From Dactylis glomerata (Eukaryota > Streptophyta > Magnoliopsida > Poales > Poaceae), in assembly GCA_007115705.1 (NCBI GenBank), contig QXEO01000546.1, forward strand, positions 12,761,465 through 12,825,464: DNA of 64,000 nt, written 5' to 3'. Below, piece after piece: positions 13,264 through 24,607 of this stretch (within the stretch, counting starts at the first letter, position 1; each line of letters begins with the position of its first letter). Made by a program: the position numbers and the translations under genes. The notes under the pieces were generated by a model. That model was not told the DNA's origin, made no database searches, and was given only the letters and a program-made list of their open reading frames with translations.

Positions 13264-13265
13264 GC

Positions 13266-16200
13266 TGCGGTGACCCAGCATACCACTGCATGTGTAGTAT
13301 GCAAGTCGTTGACATAACACTAATGAAACACCGTCTCACTAGTATTACATCCATCAGAGTGGTACAACAGAAACATCGCAGGTCCACGGTATGTCTATAG
13401 GATTACAATTTTCAGCATACAGAAGATCTTCAGAACCTCCTCAACAGGTAGAGGTTTAGTCCTGGCGACTACAAATGAGAAAGAATCAAGGAAGTCTAAA
13501 CTAAACTACAACTAATGCATTTGGCTTGCTACACAAATATAGAGTTACTCTAACTACTTAGGATCTAGGATTAGGAAACTAGTTCCTTTCTAACCCTATT
13601 CTAGTTTTCCTCCAAGCTTCATACAATTGTAGGATCCGCTGATAATCATGACGTTGGTAGAATGCTTCATCTTCAATGTCTTGAGGTTGTCTCCTTGGGT
13701 TGCCTTCAATCTAATTCTTCATAGTCTAGCAAGGGTTTAAGAGATTGGGGTGAGTAACAAGCGTTACCCAGCAAGTTTCTTTAGAAAGAAGTTGTGTGAT
13801 ATGCACTAACTAAAGCCATGGACCCAAAAGAGTCGTAGGCCAATGCAAGGTTTTATCAAGGGTTTCTTGAAAGATTGCTTTTACTTTAGAAAACTATGCC
13901 CAACAGCCAACACAGGTAGTAGTGCCTTGAGAGCACCTTTCCTGCGGCGTTCGCAGCTCCTTCCCAGAACAAGGGGTAACATGTCACATCCTTTTACACT
14001 CTGCAGAGGTGTGTCCTTCCAAAAGAGATCAAAGCCTTGCTGCACAACCAGGCGTACATTCCCGTCCACACTTCCTTGGTGTGGGGCCTAGTCATTGATC
14101 CAAGCCAATCACTGCCTTCTCCGCACAACGCATGCCCACCCAATTCACGCGAGCAGGTTATGCCCCTGATATTCACCCCCAACGATGAAGTACCTAGGTG
14201 CCTCTGGCGGACCATCATAGACACCAGTGCCGCGAGAACTTAGGTGTCCCACCCATATGCAAGTAGTCCTGCAAGACCTACTACGACCGGCAACTGGCTG
14301 CCTGTTGACATGCGAACGAGAGAAGATACAGCTGACTTTCCCGTCCCATTCCAAGTCTCTTGGATGACACGGTTTTTACGGCGCTAGAATAACTGTGGCA
14401 TTGGTAGTTAATCCTAGGTTTACTTTCCCGTGCAAGTGGAACCTCCACCACCATAATCTTACCGTGGTTCCACCTGCCAGCCTTCCTAGGTTATCACCAC
14501 TGGTCGATAACCTCTAGTCATGTTCATTTATGAAAATAGGTTTTTCATCCCTTTTGAAATGTTAGATTTGAAGTCATCACTTTGCAAGAAGTTTCAAAAC
14601 CAGTGCAATCAAGAGATATGAGCAAGATAAACTTGCCTTTTTGTCTGCAAGATTATGCAAGTCAAGGTCTTCGATACGTAGGAAATCCAAATATTGAAAT
14701 AGCACCATCATCTGGTAAAGATGATGTTAAAAGAACTGCAACATGATATGCAAATTATATGATATGCATCGCTCTAAGCGTATCCTAACCCCGATGGTTT
14801 AGTATACAAGGTTGTGATGATTTCTTTATACTGAGTTGCACTTTTATATCCACTCCATAATAAAGTTGTTAAGAATTTTAGATTGGACAACTAACCATCA
14901 TTAGTACAGGATAAAGCTTAAAACAAGAGTTATTATAAAAGACTGGTATAGCAATAGATGAAGACTTGAAAGTAACACTTTTAAGTGGTATCATATTTTT
15001 TTAGCAAACAAGTAGTTGGTTAGAGACAAGCAAAGTGATAGTAAGTCTTATTTGATAAGAATACCTAGTTGATCTTAGGGTTGACAACAATCTTAAGACA
15101 CAAATAGAGTTATATTTGTTCATGCTTGTTGGAGTGGTTTGTTACTTACTTTCAATGTCTTTTTAAAGAATAACATTTGAAGAACATGTTTGTTAATGAT
15201 TAGAAGCACTACACCTAGGGTTTAGTGTTCTAGGGTTTAGTATAGCTCTATCATAATCAAAGAGTAGTTATTAGGTAAGCATAACAAGGAAACAAACTAA
15301 GATCCATCTAGTACTTGTACAAATTGCTGTAATAATGTCATTCAAAGTAGTTGACATTGTTGTTTAGCATGTATAGTTATTTCTATAGTTGGCATAACAT
15401 TTTTATCAAGCATAGGTAGTTACTTATACCAAGGCATAAGAATTGGTGTGATGTGTATTTGGTATGTTCTTTAAAAGAATTACTTTTTAAGAACAAATAC
15501 CTTAATGGATATTTTTATTACTTAAAGTGATGGTGATTAGGTGATGTCAGAAAGGTAATAGTTTTTAAGTTGCAACAAAGGTGTTGCAAATAGTTAGTTG
15601 ACTAAGGCATACCATGTTGAAAATAGATCATCAAATATAACCAATCATAGTTGAATTAAGGTGTATGGCCAGACTAGCATAATAAGGTCGTTTTTAGTTT
15701 TAGTACTAAAAGAAATGGTAGGTGATTAAGTTATATGTACTTTAAAAGAATAACTTTTGAAGAACATGTATCTTAATGAGTTTTAGTAATAGAATTTTAT
15801 TTTAAGTTCCAATTCTTATTCAAAAATAATTATGAAAGCCGGGTTATTTATGTTCCTAGGTTTTCAGGGTTAGAAACCAATTATAAAGTAATTGAAGATT
15901 TTTAATTTACCTCTTAAAGGAACAATTGTTGAAATAGCAATATTAAAGTTAGGAAATACTTCTAATTCAATTTTATGGTTTTTTCCCAAATTTACAATTT
16001 TAAATTTGTTTTTAGGAAAATCAATTTAGGGTTTGAAATCCTAATAGTAAAGTATATGTTTTACATTTTTGAAATAATGGAATATTAATTGAAATAAAAC
16101 TTGTTGAAGTTGTCAAAGTTTTATTTGGTATTTGAAAATTTTGTTTAAAATATTTTAGTTGAATTTAAATTCAAAGTTCAAATACTACTTAAACTAGTTT

Positions 16201-19200
16201 TTAAATTTGGTTCAAAATTTATTTCACATAAGTTTGCAGTATTATAAGTTAAATAAATAGATTATGTTTTTGTGATCATTTTGGTATATTATTTTCATTT
16301 TTCTGATTTTTAATGAATTAGATATGAATTTTCTAAGTTCCTATGGTTTTCTGGAATTTTTGATTAACCCGCAGGACATTTTGTACCTAGACTAGTACTA
16401 GCCAGGGTGACTGACTGATAGGGCCAGTGACACATCATATGCCACATGGGCACTGACCAGTCAAATAGTTTGACCTGGTCAAAGATGACATCATCACAAC
16501 AAGAACTCACAGATGATCTTCAAATCCGATGATTCGTTGCGAATTAGGTCCTGCGATGGTGTGGAATCAAACCAGGGGATCAAGGTGAGTCAGAGGGTAC
16601 CAGCCCTGCTGAGTTTTGACCCTCGAAGCATCGCCGGCGGTGAGTCCGAGCGGTGGTGCTTGCCAGTGATCGGTGCTATGATGAACTAGGACACGAATCG
16701 AGGAGAAGAGAGGCTTGGGAGTTTGGTTAGCTCACCAGGAACGTCTTGAGCAGCTCAAAGAGGTCGGGGAAGGTTGGAATCACCGGCGAGCTTGACGGCA
16801 AGCTCCGACCAGAGAAGAAAGGGAACGACGGATTCCCCCTTGATTGAGCCCACTCCAGCTTGATTCCGACAACGAGGATGCCCTACTCGTCGATACGGAG
16901 CTCTGGAGATTCTCGGAGAGGCTCCGGGTGGTCTCTAGCGATGGCGAAGGGTTCGGCCAGAGCTAGGGTTTCGGTATCCGATTCGGAGAGCTTCGGGAAA
17001 GAAGAACGGAGAAACCTAGGGTTCTTTCCCTGTGGCGGCACACCCTTTTATAGCCATCGGAGGTCGGCGGCCTTCATCCTGGGCGTCGACACAGCGGCGG
17101 CGGATCGAGCAATGTCCTCGCAGCCACGCAGCTGCTTGAGGAGGACGACGACTTCCTTCCCCGTTTCGTAAAAATGAAACGGTATCTGGGGTTGGGCCGG
17201 TTACTGGGCCAAGCAAGGTGGGCTTCGGCCAGGTAAGTTTCTTTTCCCTTTTTTTCTTGCTTCTTCTTTTATTCATTTCTATTTTCTGTTTTAAGATTTC
17301 TAATTTGAATTCGGATCTGTACTTGCAGGATTTAAATTTAGGATCTCTTCTAGAATGAATACAGGATACTACTGATACAATACCTTAAAGTAGGAAAATT
17401 TACATGTATATTTGTGCAGATAACAATTCTCATGTATTTAGGATTTGAAAGGGATTTTAATGGAAATAAATCCAATTACCCTTGTACTTGGGGTTTTCAA
17501 TTTTATTTAGCTAGGTTTGAACCATTTTTTATTTAGAGGTAATGATATTACTATGAATAACTGATTATGAGAGAATAAAGAATATGGTGCAGCTATTATT
17601 TAACTTTCTACTTAAGTATTGGTTATAAGGCATAAACTTGTGTTTATCACCATTTATTAATGACATGGAAGTGTTACTTAGAACTATTCCATAGTCACAA
17701 AGTTTTCCTTGATAATTCCTTGGATAATTGTGAGTATATTTATTATTGCTTTCTCTTGTAAGAATTATTTCTTTTATTCGAAAGTAAGTTCAAGATACAC
17801 ATAAACATGTGAGTTTATTACTAAAGAAAAGATTTGGTTGACTTTTAGAAGATTATTGTTTGGATGTTACTCTTAGATTTAGAGATAAGACATGATTATG
17901 AAGTTTCCTTATGATTCTAAAAATGATACACAAATGAGATAGGAGTTTTAAGAATAGGGTTTCGATGAGACAATTGAAAAGGTGTGGAGTTTGATAAGAT
18001 TGCATCCACTGACCTTGGAAGATATTGATCACTCCTAAGATATGAGTAGTGTGGAAACTATAGGTTTTACGTTAAGCCAGATCTTAGGGTATAGGCTTGT
18101 GATCTCCCCCACCTATAACTAGTTACCTTGCTTAAGTCGAGCATCTTCTTGTACCAAGGGTCTCTATTGGATCTTCATAAGAATGATTCCCTCCTAACAA
18201 GGATAGGTTATCTTAACTCCTATACTCTCTCCTTAAGATGGATGATATCTGCTTATCAGACAAGATTTTATAGCTAACCTAATTATCTTCATCAACAAGC
18301 ATAATCATACACTTGACATTATCATACTACTTCCTTAATCAACTCCCATAGTCTGTGCATCTAAACTTCCATCACAAACTCCTTCTCAAAGTATTGAGAT
18401 CAATACTTCTACCAATACTCCTCCTTGATATCTAGTGGGTCCAACCAATACATTATCCTAAGGTTAACTTCTGAGTTTAGGATACTTCACTACTCATAAT
18501 TCACATTCCTATTATGGTTCATCCAGGTCTTTATTCTACTCCTAGCTAGGGATAAACTCTTGGTTGTACCTACCTTCTGAGATTAAGGATACAATCTCCC
18601 CTTTGTGTTATTCACATAGGATCCACTCCACTTCATGACTCCATAAGTCTAGGTATTGGTCACTTCCTAAGTATGGTTCTAGTCTAGAACAGAATTAGGG
18701 TTTATGATGTGATCTACCCCTATATCAACTGACTTGTCGTAATTAGAATTTGAATAATGTCTAAAGTCTCCTAGTTGGCCTTTATAAGAATGGCTCTAAT
18801 GTTCTTCAGTTACCTCACCTAGAGTTAAGGTAACTCTTATAATCAAATTGGCATTAAGCTAACCTCACCACTTCTCATACTTGGACTCACTAGATTAGGA
18901 CATAAGAATATAGAATAGATCATGATTTAAGAATAAGACTTGTGTTGACTTCTTTAGCATGAAAGAAGTAGGGTTTAAAGAATTCCATGATGATCTAGGT
19001 GTGAATATATATTTGGTTCTAAAATGGTGTGTCAGGCATTTTAGTTTTACCTCACTTAACTCTTTTTTAGTTGTTGTGACTATCACTACCCAAAACAAGG
19101 TTTTAGCAAAGGTCATGTTGAAGTTTATCGCACTCTAATTGATGAGCTACTTCAATTCCATCAACTCAAGTGAAACTCCAATCACTTTTATATGTTTTAT

Positions 19201-19296
19201 TTAAACGCGCAAAAATTACCTGGATTTTCTATGCATGAAATGCAATGCACACATCTGTTGTCTCTATTTTATAACCTCTAATCCTGGGATATTACA
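13266..19296 (-). repeat. 5' LTR of the LARD-like element
   Basis: This 6,031-bp copy of the LTR has TATA box CTATAAAAGG at 17044-17053 on the minus strand. It ends at 19296 directly before the target duplication TTATC. Confidence 0.9.
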
Positions 19297-19407
19297 TTAT
19301 CACTGAGGTATTTTTATATGTCTGTCTCCAGTGTATCTGATTTGCGCAAATCATCAAGCATCTTTATTATTTTGGAGCTTTTACTGCTATATCATTTGTG
19401 TGTGCAG

Positions 19408-19568
19408 AAACATTCCCCAAGGATTTTCAAAATGCCAGCCTATAATTGATTATGTGATCATGAAGAAAAAGCATACGGGGATGCCTCGTGGATATAGATT
19501 TGTTACTTTTTTATCTATCTATTGTCGACATGGTTTTGAAGGATAAACATGCTATAGATGGAACAATG
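19408..19568 (+). pseudogene. RRM exon relic of an hnRNP/Musashi-like RNA-binding protein
   Basis: Translation gives a stretch reading IIDYVIMKKKHTGMPRG followed by RFVTF, closely matching the RNP1 half of RRM domains in plant hnRNP A/B-like proteins. The RNP1 octamer is RGYRFVTF where the family has RG(F/Y)GFVTF, so the conserved glycine is replaced by arginine. After RFVTF the expected continuation (like DMVLKDKHAIDG) is in another frame, so there is an indel near 19510. The block is bounded by TTTGTGTGTGCAG and G|GTAAGA, plausible acceptor and donor sites. The large LTR element sits ~100 bp upstream, probably in the preceding intron. This was a host gene or a captured fragment and is now non-functional. 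Confidence 0.6.
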
Positions 19569-20715
19569 GTAAGACCTTTTCGTTGACAGCAACAAGCTCT
19601 CCATTGTAGCCTTATCCATGTACTGATATGATCTTAACGGGTTGAGACTCCGAGAGTGCAAAGCACATGATGACTACTCTGGATTCATCGGCTTCCTTTC
19701 GGCAAACTAGAGTTGTGAACTATGAAATTAGGACCATAGGTTATTCATTCTTTTATGGACTTTTCAAGGCCCTCGATTTCATGTAGTGACAAAAGTGTAT
19801 TGACTATCCCTGGTACGTGTCATTGCTTCCATTGTTAATCTTGAAGACCGGTGTATACGGAGCTCTTATCAGATGATGATCATTATAATGCAACTATTTG
19901 CTTGGTTTTGCTATGACTTGAGCTATTGAGTTTATTTTTAGTGTTTGTTCTACAGACTACTGCTCAGTGCTCACAGTTTGAATTGTCACATCAAGGTAGT
20001 ATGGACTCAACACAGACAGTCGGCCAGCGCCTTATCGCGGATCCAAGAAAATATAGTTCAACACGGTTTCTCTTCACTTCAACCTCAAGGCAATGTGCCT
20101 CTAGCATCTTTCCATCAACAATTAACATGTATTCTGATTTTATTATTAGATTATGCAATTGGCATTACCTCTAAATCAGGTAAAGTAGTGGTTTCAAGAT
20201 AAGGAAATTGGGCCTCAAGTTCACAGGATCAAAGGAGATATTCCACGACTTAGTGGAGTCGCCCAAAGCGCATAGGTATAGTGTGGCGTAGTGCATACTG
20301 CTTCATTTTTAATTTGGATGTAACCGAATCCTTGCTATTCAAATAATGGTGTCTCACTTCGAATTTCTAACTTTTTCTTGAATGTTTTTATTTTTATTTG
20401 TGATAGCATGAATTTTGATTGTTTCGTGTATAAGACAAACAAATAAATACACACAAATGCCAAATTGTTCCAAACACAAAAAAAAAACTAGATTTAGTTC
20501 TAATAACAAGATTCATACATCAAAGTTTGAGTTATGCAAATGAAAGTAGTTGTCCATGTAAGCAATACAAGCCGTTGAGTACTAATTTTGGATTTTTTAT
20601 AGAAAAATAAAAGCATACAAAGTGATCAAGTTATGCACTGTGCTGAGCGATTTGGACGTCTTTGCGATACAATTTTTTTGTCCCCGTTGCAAGGCACGGG
20701 CATATTTTTTAGTGA
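19569..20715 (+). other. Intron-like and unassigned sequence downstream of the RRM relic
   Basis: A T-rich stretch ends in TGTTCTACAG at about 19960. It is followed by a frame of ~80 codons to about 20200 that could be another decayed exon, but its product is not recognised. From 20200 to 20715 nothing coding is seen. A short CCCGT...ACGGG hairpin at 20685-20700 is discussed under rejected items. Confidence 0.3.
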
Positions 20716-20966
20716 GGTTAAATATATATATAGATATATACAGAAGGAGTGTATGCAAAAAAGTCACGTTAAAAAATACGTTGTATTTTGGGATATATAA
20801 AAAAGACAAATTTCTGAGAGCAAATAATAGTAAAATAATAGTACAATAGTATATCTTTTTGTCAAAAATTTATCCTTTTTGTATTTCCAAAAGTATAAAG
20901 TATTTTTTAATGGGACTTTTTTGCGTATGCTTCTCGTGTATATATCTTTCAATATATTTAACACCA
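20716..20966. mobile_element. Inverted-repeat (hairpin) MITE-like element
   Basis: Left arm 20716-20820 and the reverse complement of right arm 20860-20966 share a GGTTAAATATAT start, an AGATATATAC block, a TATGCAAAAAAGTC block and an AAAAAATAC block. Arms are roughly 105 bp with imperfect pairing, enough to form a long hairpin. The wider element may extend to about 21050, where GATCACTGGTGCCCATGTGCC resembles the end of the 2400-2815 element. It is non-coding, and no target duplication was identified. Confidence 0.5.
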
Positions 20967-21413
20967 TAATTTTTGGAGACGTAGAAGTGTGCGATTTAAA
21001 AAAATTCAAAAAACTAAAAGTAAAGGGATCACTGGTGCCCATGTGCCAAATAGACTTTCCGGATCTTTACCTTTTTTTAACTTAGCCATATGAAACTAAA
21101 TATTCATTGCTCTTTAGACAGACATATGCTAGTATATACATAAGTGACTCGGGCGTTTACAATCACGTAGTACTCCACTATGAATGGAGCATACACACAC
21201 TACTAGCCCTACTATACGCAGTCATGTTAACTGCTCGAGTTTGAATACTCTAGTTAGGAAGCAATCCTTGTCATCATCCCTGCTATCACGCGCGCGATGC
21301 TGAAAAGGAGCAGGAGATCACGAGAATACTGGAAGCATTTGGATGCCGGATTTGTCTCGTGCCTAGGTGCGATCAGGGCCCATCAGAACGATGCATTATT
21401 GCATGCAGATCCA
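20967..21413. other. Unassigned intergenic sequence left of the MULE
   Basis: Nothing recognisable is present apart from the possible right end of the inverted-repeat element up to about 21050. The sequence stops at the MULE target duplication. Confidence 0.3.
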
Positions 21414-21422
21414 TTAAATTTT

Positions 21423-21520
21423 GGGATTTCTATTTTCGTGCCCTCAGGTTCTTAGTTGTACTTAGTTTTTCCCAGCTCCTTAGTTTTTCCTCAGTTTTGT
21501 CCAAGCCCTTGTCTGAAACC
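21423..21520 (+). repeat. Left terminal inverted repeat of the MULE
   Basis: This ~98-bp repeat matches the reverse complement of 26545-26639 with a few substitutions. It contains internal short repeats of the form TTAGTTGTACTTAGTTTTTCCC and TTAGTTTTTCCTCAGTTTTG. Confidence 0.8.
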
Positions 21521-22416
21521 GTCATCAGTGCTGGAACGGCCGGTTGCCCGACGGTTGAACACCTTTGACCGTTAACTGCTGACTAGTGGGGCCACGTAGA
21601 GCCCGCAAAGACACGTCAGAGCATCCATCTTTGTTTGACCGTAAGCATCGCCGTATCCCTGACCAAAACGCGGACGAGTGGGGCTTCGGTATATCGAATG
21701 ACAAGTGGGGCCATGACGCTATACAAGGGGCAATACAGTGGTATGATTAGATTTTTAAACGGAGCTCTACAGCGATGGCACGGAGGAGGTGGCTTGCGGG
21801 GTGCCGAGATGAGATCCACGTCCACAAAGAACTGCATGAGGTGAGACCAGACGCATTAGATAGATATGAACTACACGCGTTTAACCATGCAAAGAAGAGA
21901 AGAAATGGTCGAGGACATCGACGACGACCTCAACACTTTGACTGACGGTGTCGGACACGAACGCGAGCAATGTAGAGAAAACTAGTGTCTCTCCTTTCTG
22001 GCGTATATAGATAGGTGCTAGGGGAGTTTGGTGGCGAAGGGAAAGACCTCGCGGTGGTCTGTGGCGTCCAGCATAGCGGGGCGGCGTGGCCGTGCCCACA
22101 GCGGCGTGCATGTTCGGCATTGGCATCAGCATATACGTTCGTCATTGGCCTCGGCGGTATCTCTGGTGTGTCAGTGATCGAATGAGGGGACAGGATTGAG
22201 GGTGCATCTCGACGGTGACCTAGCAGTGGTGGCGAGCATGCATAGCCGTTCTGACCATACCGATATCGGCATCGGCATCGTTTGGAGGCTGTGGTGCTCG
22301 AATCATAGTGGAAATTGCGATTCTCTATTATTTTTACATGCATAATATATAGAAAATAGCTAGATCTATAAATCGATGCATATGAAGCTACATATATATT
22401 CTTGGTCATAATCCCC
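21521..22416. other. MULE interior left of the B3 gene
   Basis: The subterminal part has ACTAGTGGGGCCACG and GACAAGTGGGGCC motifs. No coding domain is recognised, and the overlapping minus-strand frames at 21881-22409 look spurious. The stretch just downstream of the B3 stop (22330-22416) could be its 3' UTR. Confidence 0.4.
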
Positions 22417-23001
22417 TTAGATGCATGGCTTCACGTCGTCGTCGCTTTCATCGTCAGTATCTTCGTTGTCCGTGTAGTAGTACTTCTTGCACGTTGTTCC
22501 GTCGAACACCTTCACTGTGAGCACATAATCGCCTTCATATTTGAAGTGTAGGAAGCAGCCGAAATCCACACCGTGCGCGATGGCGAAATTCTCCCAGCCC
22601 TTGTCGAGGTACATCCGGCCTTGTCCGTCAAATAGGACCTCCACGGTCCAGAGACGAGGACCGCAGTCAGCTGCTCGCAGATACACCTTTGCGGGCTCCT
22701 GGCCGTCAAGATAGTCCGCAAACTTTTGTGGGAGTGCCTGCAAAGAGATCGAGCACCGATCGTTTGAAATTAAAGGTTTTTTAGAACATGCACATAATTA
22801 ATCACATGCATCATATATGTGGGAACGCGTACGTACCTTCTTAGCCAAAGGGTCTTCATAGATGGTGATGAAGAACTCCTCTATGATCAATGGCAGTGTT
22901 GACGGTGGTGGTGGCAATGATGATGATCCACCACCCTGGCCGCCCCTTCCCCTTCCCCTTCCCCTTCCCCTTCCGGTCGGCGTCCGAGACGTGGAAGCCA
23001 T
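22417..23001 (-). CDS. Two-exon B3 DNA-binding domain protein inside the MULE
   Basis: Exon 1 (23001-22837) encodes 55 residues and ends at AAG|GTACGT. Exon 2 (22737-22417) follows the acceptor TTTGCAG, keeps the frame and gives a 161-residue product. Residues 11-25 are a Gly/Arg tract encoded by a (CTTCCC)n-like microsatellite. Residues 43-142 form a B3 domain, with FFITIYED, LPQKFADYL, LWTVEVL, MYLDKGWENFA and VFDGTTCKKYY at the standard positions. Residues 145-156 are acidic. B3 proteins of the plant REM type bind DNA in the nucleus, so a DNA-binding or regulatory role is inferred. The reading frame is intact and a TATA box lies about 100 bp upstream of the ATG. The ATG was chosen because it precedes the Gly/Arg tract and the frame is closed further upstream. 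The gene is short for the family and expression is unknown. Confidence 0.75.
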
Positions 23002-23084
23002 GGCAATGGATCAAGTGTATGTGAACGAAGAAGAGAGAGGCAGAAACGAAGAAGAGAGAGACAGAACCTATTGACATGAGGGAT

Positions 23085-23205
23085 GGCCGTTGTGGGGTTT
23101 ATAAGGGAGAGATGACCGTTGTGGGGTTTACACCATAAATTAAGGTAGAGATGACCGTTGTGGGGTTTACACAATAAATTAAGGAGGAGATGACCGTTGT
23201 GGGGG
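23085..23205. repeat. 39-bp tandem repeat in the B3 gene promoter
   Basis: About three units share GATGACCGTTGTGGGGTTTA followed by a CACCATAAATTAAGG-type spacer. The TATA box of the B3 gene lies within the unit closest to the gene, which is a diverged copy. Confidence 0.7.
23098..23105 (-). promoter_or_regulatory. TATA box of the MULE B3 gene
   Basis: The minus strand reads CTTATAAA about 97-104 bp upstream of the B3 gene ATG, preceding a CT-rich leader containing repeated CTCTCTTCTTCG. Position and context fit a plant core promoter. Confidence 0.5.
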
Positions 23206-23221
23206 TGGTTTATATCTCAAC

Positions 23222-23648
23222 AAAAAAGTAATGCCTAAAAGAAATGGAAATTCGTGATAGTTTATCATTTTACCGTGAAAAGTAATGCGTAAAAGAAATG
23301 GAAATTCGTGATAGTTCATCATTTTACCGTGAAAAGTAATGCGTAAAAGAAATGGAAATTCGTGATAGTTTATCATTTTACCGTGAAAGGTAATGCGTAA
23401 AAGAAATGGAAATTCGTGATAGTTCATCATTTTACCGTGAAAAGTAATGCGTAAAAGAAATGGAAATTCGTGATAGTTTATCATTTCAACGTGAAAAGTA
23501 ATGCCTACAAGAAATGGAAATTCATGATAGTTTATCATTTTACCGTGAAAAGTAATGCGTAAAAGAAATGGAAATTCGTGATAGTTCATCATTTTACCGT
23601 GAAAAGTAATGCCTACAAGAAGTGGAAATTCGTGATAGTTTATCATGT
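23222..23648. repeat. 54-bp minisatellite, about eight copies
   Basis: The unit contains GTAATGCGTAAAAGAAATGG, then AAATTCGTGATAGTT(C/T)ATCATTTTACCGTG. Copies begin near 23228, 23282, 23336, 23390, 23444, 23498, 23552 and 23606, with a few substitutions. Because 54 is a multiple of three, the minus strand stays open through the array and mimics an 18-residue repeat protein, but this is probably incidental. It lies 220-650 bp upstream of the B3 gene start. Confidence 0.85.
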
Positions 23649-24607
23649 TGAATCTGGTGGCCAACTCGTTATTTAGCATACATAGAGGGGTAGTAGTTTG
23701 CCACCGACAGATAGAGAGAGGGTGGCACGATCCTGCCCGTTAGATCATAGGATCGACGTTAGGTGGGCACGATCCGTGTGACAACAGCTCGACCAATCAG
23801 GCCAAGTTTGGGCTTGTGTGAGAAGGGAGAGGGTAAAACTGAGTAGTATCAAGGATACAAGGGCAAGTAAATAGTAAACAGGCTAAGGAATTCAAATAAG
23901 AGATTTAGAAAAAGAAAAACACATGTTTTGTACAATGAAACCCAGGTTGGCCTACCTCAAAGTATTAGCAATTCAAATATACATGAGTGTAAAAATTATG
24001 GCCTCATTCAGACAAACTATGTTTTGGGTATAGATATTTTGAGAAGGGGTTTGAGTGGAAAGCCATGAACCTTCATAGCTACTAGTGATTTCAGAAGTGG
24101 CCATTTGTGTGAAAACTTGATTTATATATGATTGTTATGATTTTATTTTGCGCATGAGTTGGAGGCACTATGATTTTATTTTTTGAATTTTTTTGCGCAT
24201 GAAATGACTCAATTAGATGGCTTAATCCCATCTGTTGACTCTCTGTTGACCAGCCACTTGAGGGTAAAACTGAGTATATTGCACTAGCCAGTATTAGTAC
24301 TCGAGGGAAAAACTGAGTACAGATATTTTTCCAGTGTAAGACTCAAGGGTAGAACTGAGTACACGTAACGGTGCTGACGTGCAGTCCCACGGACGCGTGT
24401 CGCGGTGAGCAGCGGTTAGCCGCGCGGTGCGCGTGTTGAGACCAAACGTCAACTGCTGAGATGAACCGTTACTTTGCCAGTACAGAGCCCCTCTCTCCCT
24501 CCCTCTGCACACAGTCATTAATAACTCACGCACGCAACCACGCCTCTCACGTCCCATCACCTTCTCAAAAAAACCCCAGCCGCCCTACGCGCCCTCCCCT
24601 GCCGGTG
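23649..24607. other. MULE interior between the two genes, with terminal-repeat-like motifs
   Basis: At 23829-23850, 24259-24276 and 24298-24365 the sequence repeats GAGGGTAAAACTGAGTA-type strings in the same orientation as the right terminal repeat. The 24360-24460 part resembles MULE subterminal sequence (ACGTGCAGTCCCACGG, then AACTGCTGAG). This suggests the element is compound or has an internal duplicate of its terminus. Positions 24480-24607 are CT-rich and probably the promoter and leader of the F-box-like gene. Confidence 0.45.

Larger units (their letters stand above)
10516..13265 (-). other. Non-coding internal domain of the LARD-like element
   Basis: The 2.75-kb core lies between the purine tract and the primer site. 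Short open frames occur on both strands, but none shows gag zinc knuckles, DSG/DGG protease, YVDD reverse transcriptase or DDE integrase motifs. The core presumably carries packaging and dimerisation signals, which cannot be seen from sequence alone. Confidence 0.75.
4500..19296 (-). mobile_element. Complete non-autonomous LTR retrotransposon with ~6-kb LTRs (LARD-like)
   Basis: Two near-identical copies, 4500-10515 and 13266-19296, flank a 2.75-kb core. On the minus strand each copy begins TGTAATATCCCAGG and ends CACCGCA. The flanks carry an exact 5-bp duplication TTATC (4495-4499 and 19297-19301), so the element is structurally complete. A primer site matching the initiator-Met tRNA and a purine tract fix its orientation. 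No gag, protease, reverse transcriptase or integrase frame exists anywhere in it, so it must be mobilised in trans. The LTR start and primer type suggest derivation from a Tekay/Del-like chromovirus, which is inference. The two LTRs differ by scattered substitutions and a few small indels, such as a ~27-bp difference near 15178, so insertion is fairly recent. Confidence 0.9.

Noticed and set aside
20685..20715. Possible Helitron 3' end (CCCGTTGCAAGGCACGGG hairpin followed by TTAGT)
   Set aside because: The hairpin and spacing resemble a Helitron terminus, but the final CTRR motif is TTAG here. No matching 5' TC end or helicase could be located, so it is at best a remnant.
23179..23679. 166-codon minus-strand frame encoding a repetitive His/Phe-rich protein
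   Set aside because: It is produced entirely by the 54-bp minisatellite, whose unit is divisible by three. It has no upstream promoter or start context and no similarity to known repeat proteins.
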